DNA of 17,762 nt from an uncultured Phycisphaerales bacterium (GTDB lineage Bacteria > Planctomycetota > Phycisphaerae > WQYP01): the NCBI GenBank assembly GCA_903868035.1, contig CAIPTQ010000058.1:1-17762 (forward strand), in the 5' to 3' direction. Shown here in pieces: positions 6,824-13,437 of this stretch (position 1 is the stretch's first letter; each line of letters begins with the position of its first letter). A program made the translations under genes and the position numbers. The notes under the pieces are model-generated. The model saw only the letters and a program-made list of their open reading frames with translations. It searched no databases and had not been told where the DNA came from.

Positions 6824-6851
6824 CCGGGCGCGCAAGCGCCCGGTTTTTTTT
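6824..6851 (+). terminator. Intrinsic terminator of rpmI-rplT
   Basis: Perfect 8-bp stem CCGGGCGC / GCGCCCGG with a GCAA tetraloop, followed directly by eight T residues (6844-6851). Confidence 0.93.
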
Positions 6852-6911
6852 CGCGCATTTTTGCGCGCGTACGGATTTTAATGTTCACTTCATTTGCGCG
6901 TGATACTTAGG

Positions 6912-6940
6912 TTGACAGAAGTCCGGCATGATGACATTAA
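6912..6940 (+). promoter_or_regulatory. Putative promoter of the secreted-protein pair
   Basis: A perfect -35 TTGACA at 6912-6917 with CATTAA at 6935-6940 (17-bp spacer; only three of six bases match TATAAT). It would start transcription about 35 bp before the ATG at 6982. Confidence 0.4.
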
Positions 6941-6981
6941 ATGCCGCCCGGACCGGCGATTGCTAAAATGGAGGTACAAGC

Positions 6982-7563
6982 ATGTACCGCAGCATTCTGA
7001 TTTTGTTTCTCGTGGGTCTCCTCACCTGCCTCTGCGCCTCCCAGACCCTGGCCCAGACGGCCCCGAGCCAGCCCGTGCAAGGCTCCATCAAGAGCGTGGC
7101 CGCCGACAAAAGTTCTTTTGTGGTCACGGTGAAGAAAGCCGACGTCACCGTGCTGGTCACGGCCGACACCAAATACGCCCTTGATGACAGCCCTTCCGAT
7201 TTCGCCAAGGCCATCACCGCCGGTCAGGACGTCAACGTGATTCTCAATGCCAACGGCAAGGCCTTCGTAGTGCTGTCCACGACTGTTCCGCCGGCGTCCA
7301 AAGGCACGGTCAAGAGCTTCGCGGCGGACAATACATCCTTCATCCTGACCCCCAAAACGGGCGCCGATGTCACCGTCAAGGTGAACGCCGCCACCAAGTA
7401 CACGCTCGACAAGGCCGCCTCCACGCTGCCGCTGGCACTGGCCGCCGGCAACACCGCCACGGTGGCCCTTGGCGCCGACGGCGTGGCCACGGATGTCACA
7501 GCCAAATCGGCCAAAGCCCCCAAGGCCCCGGCCACCGCCCCGGCCGTGCCGGCGCTGCCATAA
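6982..7563 (+). CDS. Secreted protein with two tandem DUF5666-like domains
   Basis: 193 residues; GGAGG lies seven bases before the ATG. A signal peptide covers residues 1-25 (MYRSILILFLVGLLTCLCAS then TLAQ). The mature protein is an internal duplication: VQGSIKSVAADKSSFVVTVK (about 32-51) matches SKGTVKSFAADNTSFILTPK (about 106-125), and TADTKYALDD matches NAATKYTLDK. Each repeat is a short beta-rich unit of about 70 residues like the DUF5666 family, small periplasmic beta-barrel domains of unknown function. The C-terminus is an Ala/Pro/Lys tail. The next gene encodes a relative with one such unit, and a two-component system follows, which suggests an envelope role. The molecular function is unknown. 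Confidence 0.82.
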   Translation: MYRSILILFLVGLLTCLCASQTLAQTAPSQPVQGSIKSVAADKSSFVVTVKKADVTVLVTADTKYALDDSPSDFAKAITAGQDVNVILNANGKAFVVLSTTVPPASKGTVKSFAADNTSFILTPKTGADVTVKVNAATKYTLDKAASTLPLALAAGNTATVALGADGVATDVTAKSAKAPKAPATAPAVPALP

Positions 7564-7611
7564 CTCCCACGTGAACGCCTAATTGCCCGACTTATTTGCG
7601 AAAGGACTCAT

Positions 7612-8271
7612 ATGCGACTTTTCCAATGGATGATGGTCATGATGGCCCTGATCCTGCTGCCGGCGACTCTGCTCCATGCACAGGCCGCTCCCGGCCAGAA
7701 GGTCAAGACCCAGTCCGTTCAAGGCACAGTCATGAGCATCGCCAATGGCGGCTTCACCATCACCGACAAAAACGGCGCCCCCCTCGTGATCTACACCACC
7801 GCCGACACCACGTATCAACTCGACAAAAACAATTCTACGTTCGCCGAGACTGTGTGTGTGGGGTATTCGATCAAAGCCGACGTCACGCCCGACAACTCCG
7901 CCGTTCAGGTGACCACCAAGACGTCCAAGAACACCACGCCCCCCACGCCCACTGCCACCCCCACCCCCAAGCCCGCCGCCGTCGATCCACTCCAGGTGGC
8001 CCTGGGCGCCAGCGACGAAGAATGGCAGGTGCTTCGCCCCCTGATCACAAACATCCAGACGCTCCAGGCGCAGCTCGGCGCGACGATCATCTCCCTGAAA
8101 AACTACCAGCCGCTCAGCCTCGCGCCGGAGGAAGCCAAGACCGAACTGGCCGCCCGGCGCGCCGCCCATGCCAAGCTGACGGACCAGCTCGCCCAGGCCC
8201 GGGCCGATCTCATCAAGCTCCTGACCATGCGCCAGGAATTGGTCGCCCTGCAATTGGGCATCATCGAATAA
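7612..8271 (+). CDS. Secreted protein: DUF5666-like domain plus Spy/CpxP-like helical domain
   Basis: 219 residues; AAAGGA upstream of the ATG at 7612. A signal peptide spans about residues 1-24 (ending LLHAQA). Residues 35-105 form one DUF5666-like unit (VQGTVMSIANGGFTIT, then TYQLDKNNSTF) related to both units of the preceding gene. A Thr/Pro linker (TPPTPTATPTPKP, about 108-122) leads to a helical domain: LGASDEEWQVLRPLI, then ELAARRAAHAKL, and a terminal LLTMRQELVALQLGIIE. This layout (DEEW, two long helices, LTxRQE near the end) resembles Spy/CpxP-like periplasmic proteins of planctomycetes, which in enterobacteria act as chaperones or sensor regulators. It sits directly upstream of a response regulator and kinase, as CpxP does beside CpxRA. 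Assignment to Spy is by pattern only. Confidence 0.78.
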   Translation: MRLFQWMMVMMALILLPATLLHAQAAPGQKVKTQSVQGTVMSIANGGFTITDKNGAPLVIYTTADTTYQLDKNNSTFAETVCVGYSIKADVTPDNSAVQVTTKTSKNTTPPTPTATPTPKPAAVDPLQVALGASDEEWQVLRPLITNIQTLQAQLGATIISLKNYQPLSLAPEEAKTELAARRAAHAKLTDQLAQARADLIKLLTMRQELVALQLGIIE

Positions 8272-8281
8272 ATGCTATACT
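8254..8281 (+). promoter_or_regulatory. Putative extended -10 promoter before the response regulator
   Basis: TTGGGC at 8254-8259, a 16-bp spacer, and TGCTATACT (extended -10, hexamer 8276-8281). It overlaps the end of the upstream gene. Transcription would start near 8288, immediately before the hairpin at 8290-8325. Confidence 0.4.
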
Positions 8282-8289
8282 CCACCTCG

Positions 8290-8331
8290 CGGCCGATTCC
8301 CGCCGCCCCGGCGGGGATCGCGCCGTTTTTT
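8290..8331 (+). terminator. Intrinsic terminator between the Spy-like gene and the response regulator
   Basis: Long GC-rich hairpin: inner stem GATTCCCGCCG / CGGCGGGGATC (11 bp, one G-T pair, CCC loop), extended by CGGC / GCCG across a single bulged C, then six T residues (8326-8331). The T-run ends 13 bp before the regulator start codon. Confidence 0.8.
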
Positions 8332-8344
8332 CTTGTCGGGGTCG

Positions 8345-9034
8345 ATGATGCGAATCCTCGTCGTCGAAGATTTCACCCCTTTGCGCACGGCCCTGGTCAA
8401 GGGCCTCACCGAGGCTGGCTACGCCGTGGATGCCGCCGCCAACGGCGCGGAGGGCCTGTGGCACGCCCGCTCCGGCGAACATGACGTGATCGTGCTGGAC
8501 CTGATGCTGCCGAAGATCGACGGCTTGACCATTCTGCGCGAGCTGCGCAAGGCCCAAAGCCCCGCCCATGTGCTGGTGCTGACCGCCAAGGACACAACCG
8601 AGGACCGCGTCAAGGGCCTGGAACTCGGGGCCGACGATTACCTTATCAAGCCGTTCGCGTTCGCCGAATTGCTGGCGCGGGTCAAGGCGCTGGTGCGCCG
8701 CAAATACGACACCAAAACCAATCTCATCAAGGTCGCCGACCTGGAGGTCGATCTGTCCACCCGCATCGTCCGGCGCGCCGGGCGCACGATCGACCTGACC
8801 GGCCGTGAATACGCCCTGCTGGAATACCTGGCCGTCAACGCCGGCCGCGTGGTCTCCCGCGCGGATATCTGGCAGCATGTGTATGATTTCAACGCCTCGC
8901 TCGAAAGCAACGTGGTCGATGTGTTCATGCGCCTGCTGCGGCGGAAGATCGAGCGCCCCGGGCTGCCGCTCCTGCTGCATACCCGCCGCGGGCAGGGGTA
9001 TCTGCTCGCGGAACGCGCGGAGGAGTTCGCATGA
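8345..9034 (+). CDS. OmpR/PhoB-family DNA-binding response regulator
   Basis: 229 residues. The receiver domain starts MRILVVED; phosphoacceptor D52 lies in VLDLMLP, with T80 and K102 (IKPF) completing the active site. The C-terminal winged helix (about 130-225) has GREYALLEYLAVNAGRVVSR and ends with RGQGY, as in OmpR/PhoB regulators. Start is ATG at 8345 or 8348; a TTG at 8333 would fall just after the terminator T-run. The stop overlaps the kinase start (ATGA at 9031), so the pair is probably translationally coupled. Upstream genes encode secreted envelope proteins that may be targets or sensors of this system. Confidence 0.95.
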   Translation: MMRILVVEDFTPLRTALVKGLTEAGYAVDAAANGAEGLWHARSGEHDVIVLDLMLPKIDGLTILRELRKAQSPAHVLVLTAKDTTEDRVKGLELGADDYLIKPFAFAELLARVKALVRRKYDTKTNLIKVADLEVDLSTRIVRRAGRTIDLTGREYALLEYLAVNAGRVVSRADIWQHVYDFNASLESNVVDVFMRLLRRKIERPGLPLLLHTRRGQGYLLAERAEEFA

Positions 9035-10530
9035 TCCGCTCCCTCCGCACCAAGCTCCTGCTGGGCACCAGCGTCACCCTGGTGGCCGTCATGTCCGTGC
9101 TGGCCCTGGCCATCGACCAATCCGCCCGCTTGACGCTGCGCCAGCAGTTTGACGCCGGGCTCCTCTCCAACGCCAACGCGATCTCGGCCATGGTTAAGGG
9201 GAAGAAGGACGAGGTGAAACTTGATTCCATGGCGCTGGCGATTCCTGAATTCCTGCCCGACCAGGATGCGGCCTATTTTGAACTGTGGGTCGGAAACGAC
9301 GTGATCGGCCGCTCGCCCTCGCTGGACGCACACACGACGCTCGCCAGTCCGGCGCCCAACCAGGTGGCGGAAGGCACCTATCGGGTCGATGATATGTTCC
9401 TGCCGGACGGGCGTCCGGGACGCCTGCTGACGATGAGTTTCGTGCCCGTGCGCGACCCCGGCGGCACGGACAAGGACGCCAAAACCAAGGCCACCGCCGT
9501 CGCCACCGTCAAAGTCGCACACGACACCCTGGAACTCAACCAAACCCTCGTCAGCCTGCGCTGGCTGACCGCCGGCCTCTTCACCGCCGCCACCCTCATC
9601 TCCGGCCTCGTCCTGCTCCTGCTGGTCAACCGCACCACGCGCCCGATGCGCCGCCTCGCCGACGACATTGGCCGGTTGAAAGCCACCGACCTCACCGGCA
9701 CGGTCGCGGCGCGGGGACTGCCGGCGGAATTGCTCCCCGTCGTCGACCGCCTCAACGCCCTGCTGGCGCGCCTGGGCGAGGCCTTCACGCTCGAACGGGC
9801 GTTCACGGCCAATGTGGCGCACGAACTCCGCACGCCGCTGGCGGGCATCCTCGCCACGCTGGAGGTCGCGCGGTCGCGCCCGCGCGCCACCGCCGAACTT
9901 GCCTCCGCCATTGACGATTCGCTCCTCATGCTCGGCCAGATGCAGTCCCTGGTCGAAAATTTGCTGCTGCTGGCCCGGGCCGAGGGCGGCCAGTTGACCC
10001 TGCGCACGGCCGAGGCCGACCTGGCCCCGCTGACCCGCGAATGCTGGAAACTGTTCGACTCCCGCGCCCGGCAGCGCGGGCTGCACATCATCCTGAACCT
10101 GCCGGACCAATGCCCGGTCGTCGGCGATCCGGCCTTGCTCCGCATCGTGCTCAACAACCTGCTCGACAACGCCGTCGGCTACGCCAACGACGGCGGGCGG
10201 ATCACCATCAGCCTCGTCACCACCGCCGCCGCGGTGGGCGTGTGCGTGGCCAACACCGGCAGCGAACTGACGGCCGAGGATGTCGGCCACGTGTTTGAAC
10301 GCTTCTGGCGCAAGGAATCCGCGCGCTCCGAAACCGGCCTCCACGCCGGCCTGGGTTTGAGCCTCTGCCAGCGGCTGATGGCCCTGCAAGGGGGCCGGAT
10401 GTTGGTGGAAACCAGCGGCGATGAATTCCGCGCCAGCGCTTTGTTTGAACTCCATAAATCGTCCGCCCCCGTGCCCGCGGAAAATAACGCTCCGGCGTGT
10501 CCCCCAGCCCCGCTGGTATTGACACCTTGA
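9031..10530 (+). CDS. Sensor histidine kinase, partner of the OmpR-type regulator
   Basis: 499 residues. Two membrane helices (about 7-27 and 178-199) flank a periplasmic sensor domain of about 150 residues. A HAMP domain (about 200-255, NRTTRPMRRLADDI) leads to the HisKA H-box FTANVAHELRTPLAGI with phospho-accepting H264. The HATPase_c domain has an N-box LNNLLDNAV (about 374-382), an F-box VFERFWR and a G2 box GLGLSLCQ. The G1 box is reduced to ANTGSE in place of DNGPG, as seen in many QseC/CusS-like kinases. The architecture is that of heavy-metal or envelope-stress sensors (CusS, QseC, CpxA). The signal is not evident from sequence. The tail after about residue 478 is Ala/Pro-rich and disordered. 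Confidence 0.95.
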   Translation: MIRSLRTKLLLGTSVTLVAVMSVLALAIDQSARLTLRQQFDAGLLSNANAISAMVKGKKDEVKLDSMALAIPEFLPDQDAAYFELWVGNDVIGRSPSLDAHTTLASPAPNQVAEGTYRVDDMFLPDGRPGRLLTMSFVPVRDPGGTDKDAKTKATAVATVKVAHDTLELNQTLVSLRWLTAGLFTAATLISGLVLLLLVNRTTRPMRRLADDIGRLKATDLTGTVAARGLPAELLPVVDRLNALLARLGEAFTLERAFTANVAHELRTPLAGILATLEVARSRPRATAELASAIDDSLLMLGQMQSLVENLLLLARAEGGQLTLRTAEADLAPLTRECWKLFDSRARQRGLHIILNLPDQCPVVGDPALLRIVLNNLLDNAVGYANDGGRITISLVTTAAAVGVCVANTGSELTAEDVGHVFERFWRKESARSETGLHAGLGLSLCQRLMALQGGRMLVETSGDEFRASALFELHKSSAPVPAENNAPACPPAPLVLTP

Positions 10531-10575
10531 GGTCCGAGTATTATCCGGATTCCATTTGCTTCTCGCGCCCGTCAA

Positions 10576-10599
10576 GCTCAGGGATTGCAATCCCTGGGC
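10576..10599. repeat. Palindromic intergenic repeat (AGGGATTGCAATCCCT)
   Basis: AGGGATTGCAATCCCT at 10580-10595 is a perfect 16-bp palindrome, extended as a 10-bp stem (one G-T pair) with TGCA as the loop. It lies between the convergent kinase and hydrolase genes. A diverged copy with the same flanks (TCAAGC before, CCCTGGG after) occurs at 13382-13409. No T-run follows, so it does not look like a normal terminator. Confidence 0.65.
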
Positions 10600-10642
10600 C
10601 TACGCGCTCGATCCTGTGGCGCGTGCTCATTTGGGTTCCGTT

Positions 10643-11917
10643 TTACTTCTTCCCCGGCACCTGGCTCCGCATCAACTCCTGTATCTCCGCGGCCCCATGA
10701 AACTTCGGACCCTTCCAATTCGTCGCCTGCACCAGAAAATCCACTGTCCGCCGCTCGGTCTCCCTCCCGGCGGCCGGATTGTCAATGTACACCTCATGGC
10801 GGCTCCCCGCGTTGGTCGCCAGGGTCAGCACTTCCTGCACCGGGGCATATTCCGGCCCCTGCCGCGCGATGAACAGCACCGGCTGCGTGTGTATCCCCCG
10901 CACCACCCGGTTCGGATCGAGCTGGCTGAGCCGGTCCCGCACGGCGATCTCAAAGGTGATCGTATACAGCGGCGCCAGCCACTGCGTCGGCAGCCGCCCG
11001 CCGGCCCAGAATCCCGAACCTGCCGGGGCCTGGGAGAATATCTCCCGCGCCCGATCCTCGAACTTCAGCCACAGGCCATCCGCCACCACCGCCGTGATCG
11101 ACGAATCCAGCGAGGCCGCCTGCAGGGCCGCCGTCGCCCCGATGTCGTGCCCCACCACGCACACCCTGGTCTCATCCACATACTGTATCTCGCGGAGGAA
11201 CTTCACGCCCGCCAGCACGTCCATCCGTTCGCGCAGCCCATACGTCACCGCCGCCGCGTCGCTCTCGCCCTGGCCCCGCATGTCCAGCAGCAGCACCGCG
11301 AACCCCGCCCCGTGCAGCGCCTGCGCCAGCGGCAAATACTGGTCGTGGCTCGCCCCCAGCCCATGCGCCACCACCGCCGCCGGCCACTTCTGCAACAGCG
11401 TTCCCTCGGGGTCAAACGCCACCTGCTCGGCATTCATCGGCGGGATGTACCACCCCGTCAGCCGCTGATTGTCCAGCGTCACCAGATTCACCCGTTTGAA
11501 GTACACGCCGAACGAGTCCGGCGTCGAGAGCGCCTGCACCACGCGCGGATGCGTGCTGGCGTACACCACGCCGAACAGGAAGATCGCCAGAATCACCGGC
11601 GCCAGCATCAGGCGCGTCAGGACGCCATCGCACAAGCGCCAGATGAGGGAACGCTTGATCACCACCATGTCGCCATGGACGGTGAAATGCTTGGTGTATC
11701 CCAGCGGGCTGATGACGGGAAAAAAGGCGACCTTGCCCACCGCACGGGCGCATTTGGCGCCGAGCCGCCAGACCGGGCTGGAGGACGCCTTGGCCGTGCG
11801 CAGCAGCGCCTGCCAGTAATCCGGCCGGCGGCGCGGCGAATCCTTCCCAGTTTTGCCGCCGCGGCGCCAGCCCATTTCCCGGTCGATTTCCTCATCGAGT
11901 TCGTCGTAATAACCCAT
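10643..11917 (-). CDS. Membrane-anchored alpha/beta-hydrolase-fold protein with altered catalytic residues
   Basis: 424 residues. A hydrophilic, basic N-terminal region (1-95) precedes one membrane helix (about 102-120), then an alpha/beta-hydrolase domain (about 145-400). AHGLGASHDQYLP (about 184-196) is the oxyanion-hole HG loop and LLDMRGQGES (about 210-219) the usual strand-turn. The nucleophile elbow is VVGHDIGA: Asp258 replaces the Ser of GxSxG. An Asp nucleophile occurs in haloalkane dehalogenases and epoxide hydrolases (GHDWG-like). The place where the catalytic His is expected near the C-terminus reads PAAGRETE, with Arg instead of His. It may therefore be a non-catalytic or re-purposed hydrolase. 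It is convergent with the kinase gene, and no partner gene is obvious. Confidence 0.85.
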   Translation of the reverse strand: MGYYDELDEEIDREMGWRRGGKTGKDSPRRRPDYWQALLRTAKASSSPVWRLGAKCARAVGKVAFFPVISPLGYTKHFTVHGDMVVIKRSLIWRLCDGVLTRLMLAPVILAIFLFGVVYASTHPRVVQALSTPDSFGVYFKRVNLVTLDNQRLTGWYIPPMNAEQVAFDPEGTLLQKWPAAVVAHGLGASHDQYLPLAQALHGAGFAVLLLDMRGQGESDAAAVTYGLRERMDVLAGVKFLREIQYVDETRVCVVGHDIGATAALQAASLDSSITAVVADGLWLKFEDRAREIFSQAPAGSGFWAGGRLPTQWLAPLYTITFEIAVRDRLSQLDPNRVVRGIHTQPVLFIARQGPEYAPVQEVLTLATNAGSRHEVYIDNPAAGRETERRTVDFLVQATNWKGPKFHGAAEIQELMRSQVPGKK

Positions 11918-12230
11918 GTGTCACCCGCAACAGAGGCGCGCTCCTATCGAGTATCGGTCGGAATTGAGGGGTGTATGACTTGGGGGCTTTGGGTAGGGCG
12001 ATAACATGCGGAGTGCTAGTGCTGACCGCACAAGCGGCACACTGGGGGCTATGTTATCGGGGGTGCATTATCGGCTTGCGACCCGTAGGAGAGCGACTTA
12101 TCCTCCGCATAGTTATTACTGCGTTGAACATCCCTCCTGACGGCAAAGCCTATTCCCTGGTGCGAAAAATCTCCGTACAGGTTTGGACTCACGCCACGCG
12201 CCCGTGTTCCGCTCATTCAAGGAGTCATCC
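11918..12230. other. Intergenic region with inverted repeats, no gene seen
   Basis: I see no credible gene here. CGATAACAT (11999-12007) is repeated inverted at 12051-12059, and ATAACATGCGG (12001-12011) is repeated inverted with one extra base at 12104-12115. A diverged copy of the second dispersed repeat lies at 12073-12096. The last bases (AAGGAG at about 12219-12224) are the ribosome binding site of the next gene. Confidence 0.6.
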
Positions 12231-12812
12231 ATGCCCTCCCAGTCCCGCACAACCGGCCCGTCCTATCAACTGAAAATCACGCTCCGCGGCAGCAAGCCGC
12301 CCATCTGGCGCCGCCTCCTGGTTCCCGCCGACTGCAAACTGGAGGCCCTGCATTTCGCCATTCAAGACGCCATGGGCTGGGACAATGACCATCTGCATTG
12401 CTTCACCATCGACGGCGAAGAGTACATGGGCCGCGACCCCATGGGCGGCAAGATGGAATCGGAAGATTTTGATGCCGCCAAATATCGTCTCTCGGACGTC
12501 GTATCCCACGAGAAAGCCAAGTTCACCTATCAATATGACTTCGGCGATAGTTGGGACCACACCATCGTTGTCGAGAAGATCATTCCCGACGCGGATGCCG
12601 GGAAGTCCGGGTTCGCCTGCCTGGCGGGCAAGGGGGCCTGCCCTCCCGAAGACTGCGGCGGCATATGGAGCTACTATCGCCTGCTGGCAGTCCTCCAAGA
12701 CCCCAAACACAAGGAACACGAGGACATGAAGGAATGGGCCGGCGAAATCGACCCCGACGCCTTCGACCTGGATGCCGTCAACAAGCGTTTGCGAGGTATT
12801 CGAGCCGGTTGA
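12231..12812 (+). CDS. Plasmid pRiA4b ORF-3 family protein
   Basis: 193 residues. The ATG at 12231 has AAGGAG six bases upstream, which decides it over an upstream TTG. The family signature is clear: YQLKITLRGSKPPIWRRLLV (about 12-31), LHFAIQDAMGWDNDHLHCF, FTYQYDFGDSWDHTIVVEKI (about 101-120), CLAGKGACPPEDCGGIWSYY with three of the conserved Cys residues, and a C-terminal DAFDLDAVNKRL. The family (PF07929 type, IS1096 orfR / pRiA4b ORF-3) is common in bacteria, often near mobile elements, with no proven biochemical role; the Cys cluster could bind metal. No transposase is adjacent here. A short GC-rich hairpin with a T-run (about 12843-12866) may end its transcript. Confidence 0.93.
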   Translation: MPSQSRTTGPSYQLKITLRGSKPPIWRRLLVPADCKLEALHFAIQDAMGWDNDHLHCFTIDGEEYMGRDPMGGKMESEDFDAAKYRLSDVVSHEKAKFTYQYDFGDSWDHTIVVEKIIPDADAGKSGFACLAGKGACPPEDCGGIWSYYRLLAVLQDPKHKEHEDMKEWAGEIDPDAFDLDAVNKRLRGIRAG

Positions 12813-12869
12813 TGCGGATTCCAAACGGCACCGTTGTGACCCACGCCCCAGGCCCCAGGCGTTTTTCCT

Positions 12870-12897
12870 TTGACTTTTCATAGATATCTTGTACACT
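12870..12897 (+). promoter_or_regulatory. Sigma70-type promoter of the small structured transcript
   Basis: TTGACT at 12870-12875, a 16-bp spacer and TACACT at 12892-12897. Nothing large is encoded downstream before the hairpin at 13111-13150, so it would make a transcript of about 250 nt starting near 12904. Confidence 0.55.
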
Positions 12898-12965
12898 CCT
12901 TATGTCGCTGCAACTCGCAGCCCCCATCCGCGTGTTGCGGATGGACGCCCAGGAGACCCAAAACC

Positions 12966-13088
12966 ATGGCATGGCAGATTTACAATCTCTCGAACTCGCG
13001 CTCGCGCGCGGGCTTCGTCATGCCCATGCACCTTGTCGCGACGTGCAAGTCCGACATTTCGCATGTGGAGGGTTTCCCGGGCACGTAA
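12966..13088 (+). CDS. Possible 40-residue small protein (or part of a non-coding RNA)
   Basis: ATG at 12966 to TAA at 13088. AGGAG lies ten bases upstream, directly after an 8-bp hairpin (CCATCCGC at 12924-12931, GCGGATGG at 12937-12944). The product would begin MAWQIYNLSNSRSRAGF and end VEGFPGT, with a mildly hydrophobic central stretch (VMPMHLVATC). I do not recognise it. In its favour are a good promoter upstream, the ribosome binding site, and a terminator-like hairpin 23 bp after the stop. Against it are its length and lack of a known homologue. Another ATG at 12902 opens a competing frame of 63 codons; neither is certain. Confidence 0.4.
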   Translation: MAWQIYNLSNSRSRAGFVMPMHLVATCKSDISHVEGFPGT

Positions 13089-13097
13089 GATAAAAAA

Positions 13098-13182
13098 GCG
13101 TGCGGCACTCAAAAGCCCCGGAAACCCGAAAAAAGGTTTCCGGGGCTTTTCTTTTTCCGGCGTACGGAAAAAGGCCGCACGC
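13098..13182. other. Perfect three-way-junction nucleic-acid structure
   Basis: An outer 9-bp stem GCGTGCGGC (13098-13106) / GCCGCACGC (13174-13182) encloses two adjacent perfect hairpins: 16 bp at 13111-13150 and 9 bp at 13151-13173 (CTTTTTCCG / CGGAAAAAG). The only unpaired joint is ACTC (13107-13110). All three stems are free of mismatches. It could be an RNA domain, a bidirectional terminator, or the folded end of a mobile element. Confidence 0.7.
13111..13150. terminator. Strong, probably bidirectional terminator hairpin
   Basis: Perfect 16-bp stem AAAAGCCCCGGAAACC / GGTTTCCGGGGCTTTT with an 8-nt loop. It ends in TTTT followed by CTTTTT on the plus strand, and in TTTT on the minus strand. 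It forms the first arm of the structure at 13098-13182. Confidence 0.85.
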
Positions 13183-13437
13183 CCAAGCTTCGCGGGCTTT
13201 ACCGCCCGCACTGGTTTCCCGCGGTGAGGTCCGGCCTATGTTATCGGCGCCGGCCTCCGATGGATTCTCGCAGACCGTTTCGCGGATCGGTACACGTGTC
13301 AGCCGATACGCCTGCTGGGGCGCCCCATGGCAGCGCTTCGCGCGGCTGCGAATCCATCGTGCGGAATTTGTCGCGTGGACCATCAAGCCCGGGGAGTGCA
13401 ATCCCTGGGTTTCGGCGGCCACATAAGGAGGATCAAC
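13183..13437. other. Intergenic region with small hairpin and repeat remnants, no gene seen
   Basis: A 6-bp hairpin GCGGGC / GCCCGC lies at 13192-13209. CTATGTTATCGG (13236-13247) is an exact copy of 12049-12060. At 13382-13409 is a diverged copy of the palindromic repeat seen at 10576-10599. The final AAGGAGG (13425-13431) is the ribosome binding site of the acetyltransferase gene. Confidence 0.6.

Noticed and set aside
8638..10590. A 650-codon open frame on the minus strand opposite the regulator and kinase
   Set aside because: It is the antisense shadow of two well-supported genes in high-GC DNA; its translation is rich in His, Gly, Gln and Arg with no domain pattern.
10576..10599. Intrinsic terminator between the kinase and the hydrolase genes
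   Set aside because: The hairpin is present but no T-run follows on either strand, so it was listed as a repeat.
10556..12004. A 482-codon open frame on the plus strand opposite the hydrolase gene
   Set aside because: Translation is dominated by Arg, His and Pro without motifs, while the minus-strand frame has a membrane helix and hydrolase motifs.
12902..13093. A 63-codon frame starting near the predicted transcription start at 12904
   Set aside because: The ATG lies at or before the predicted transcription start and has no ribosome binding site; the 40-codon frame at 12966 has AGGAG upstream, though neither is proven.
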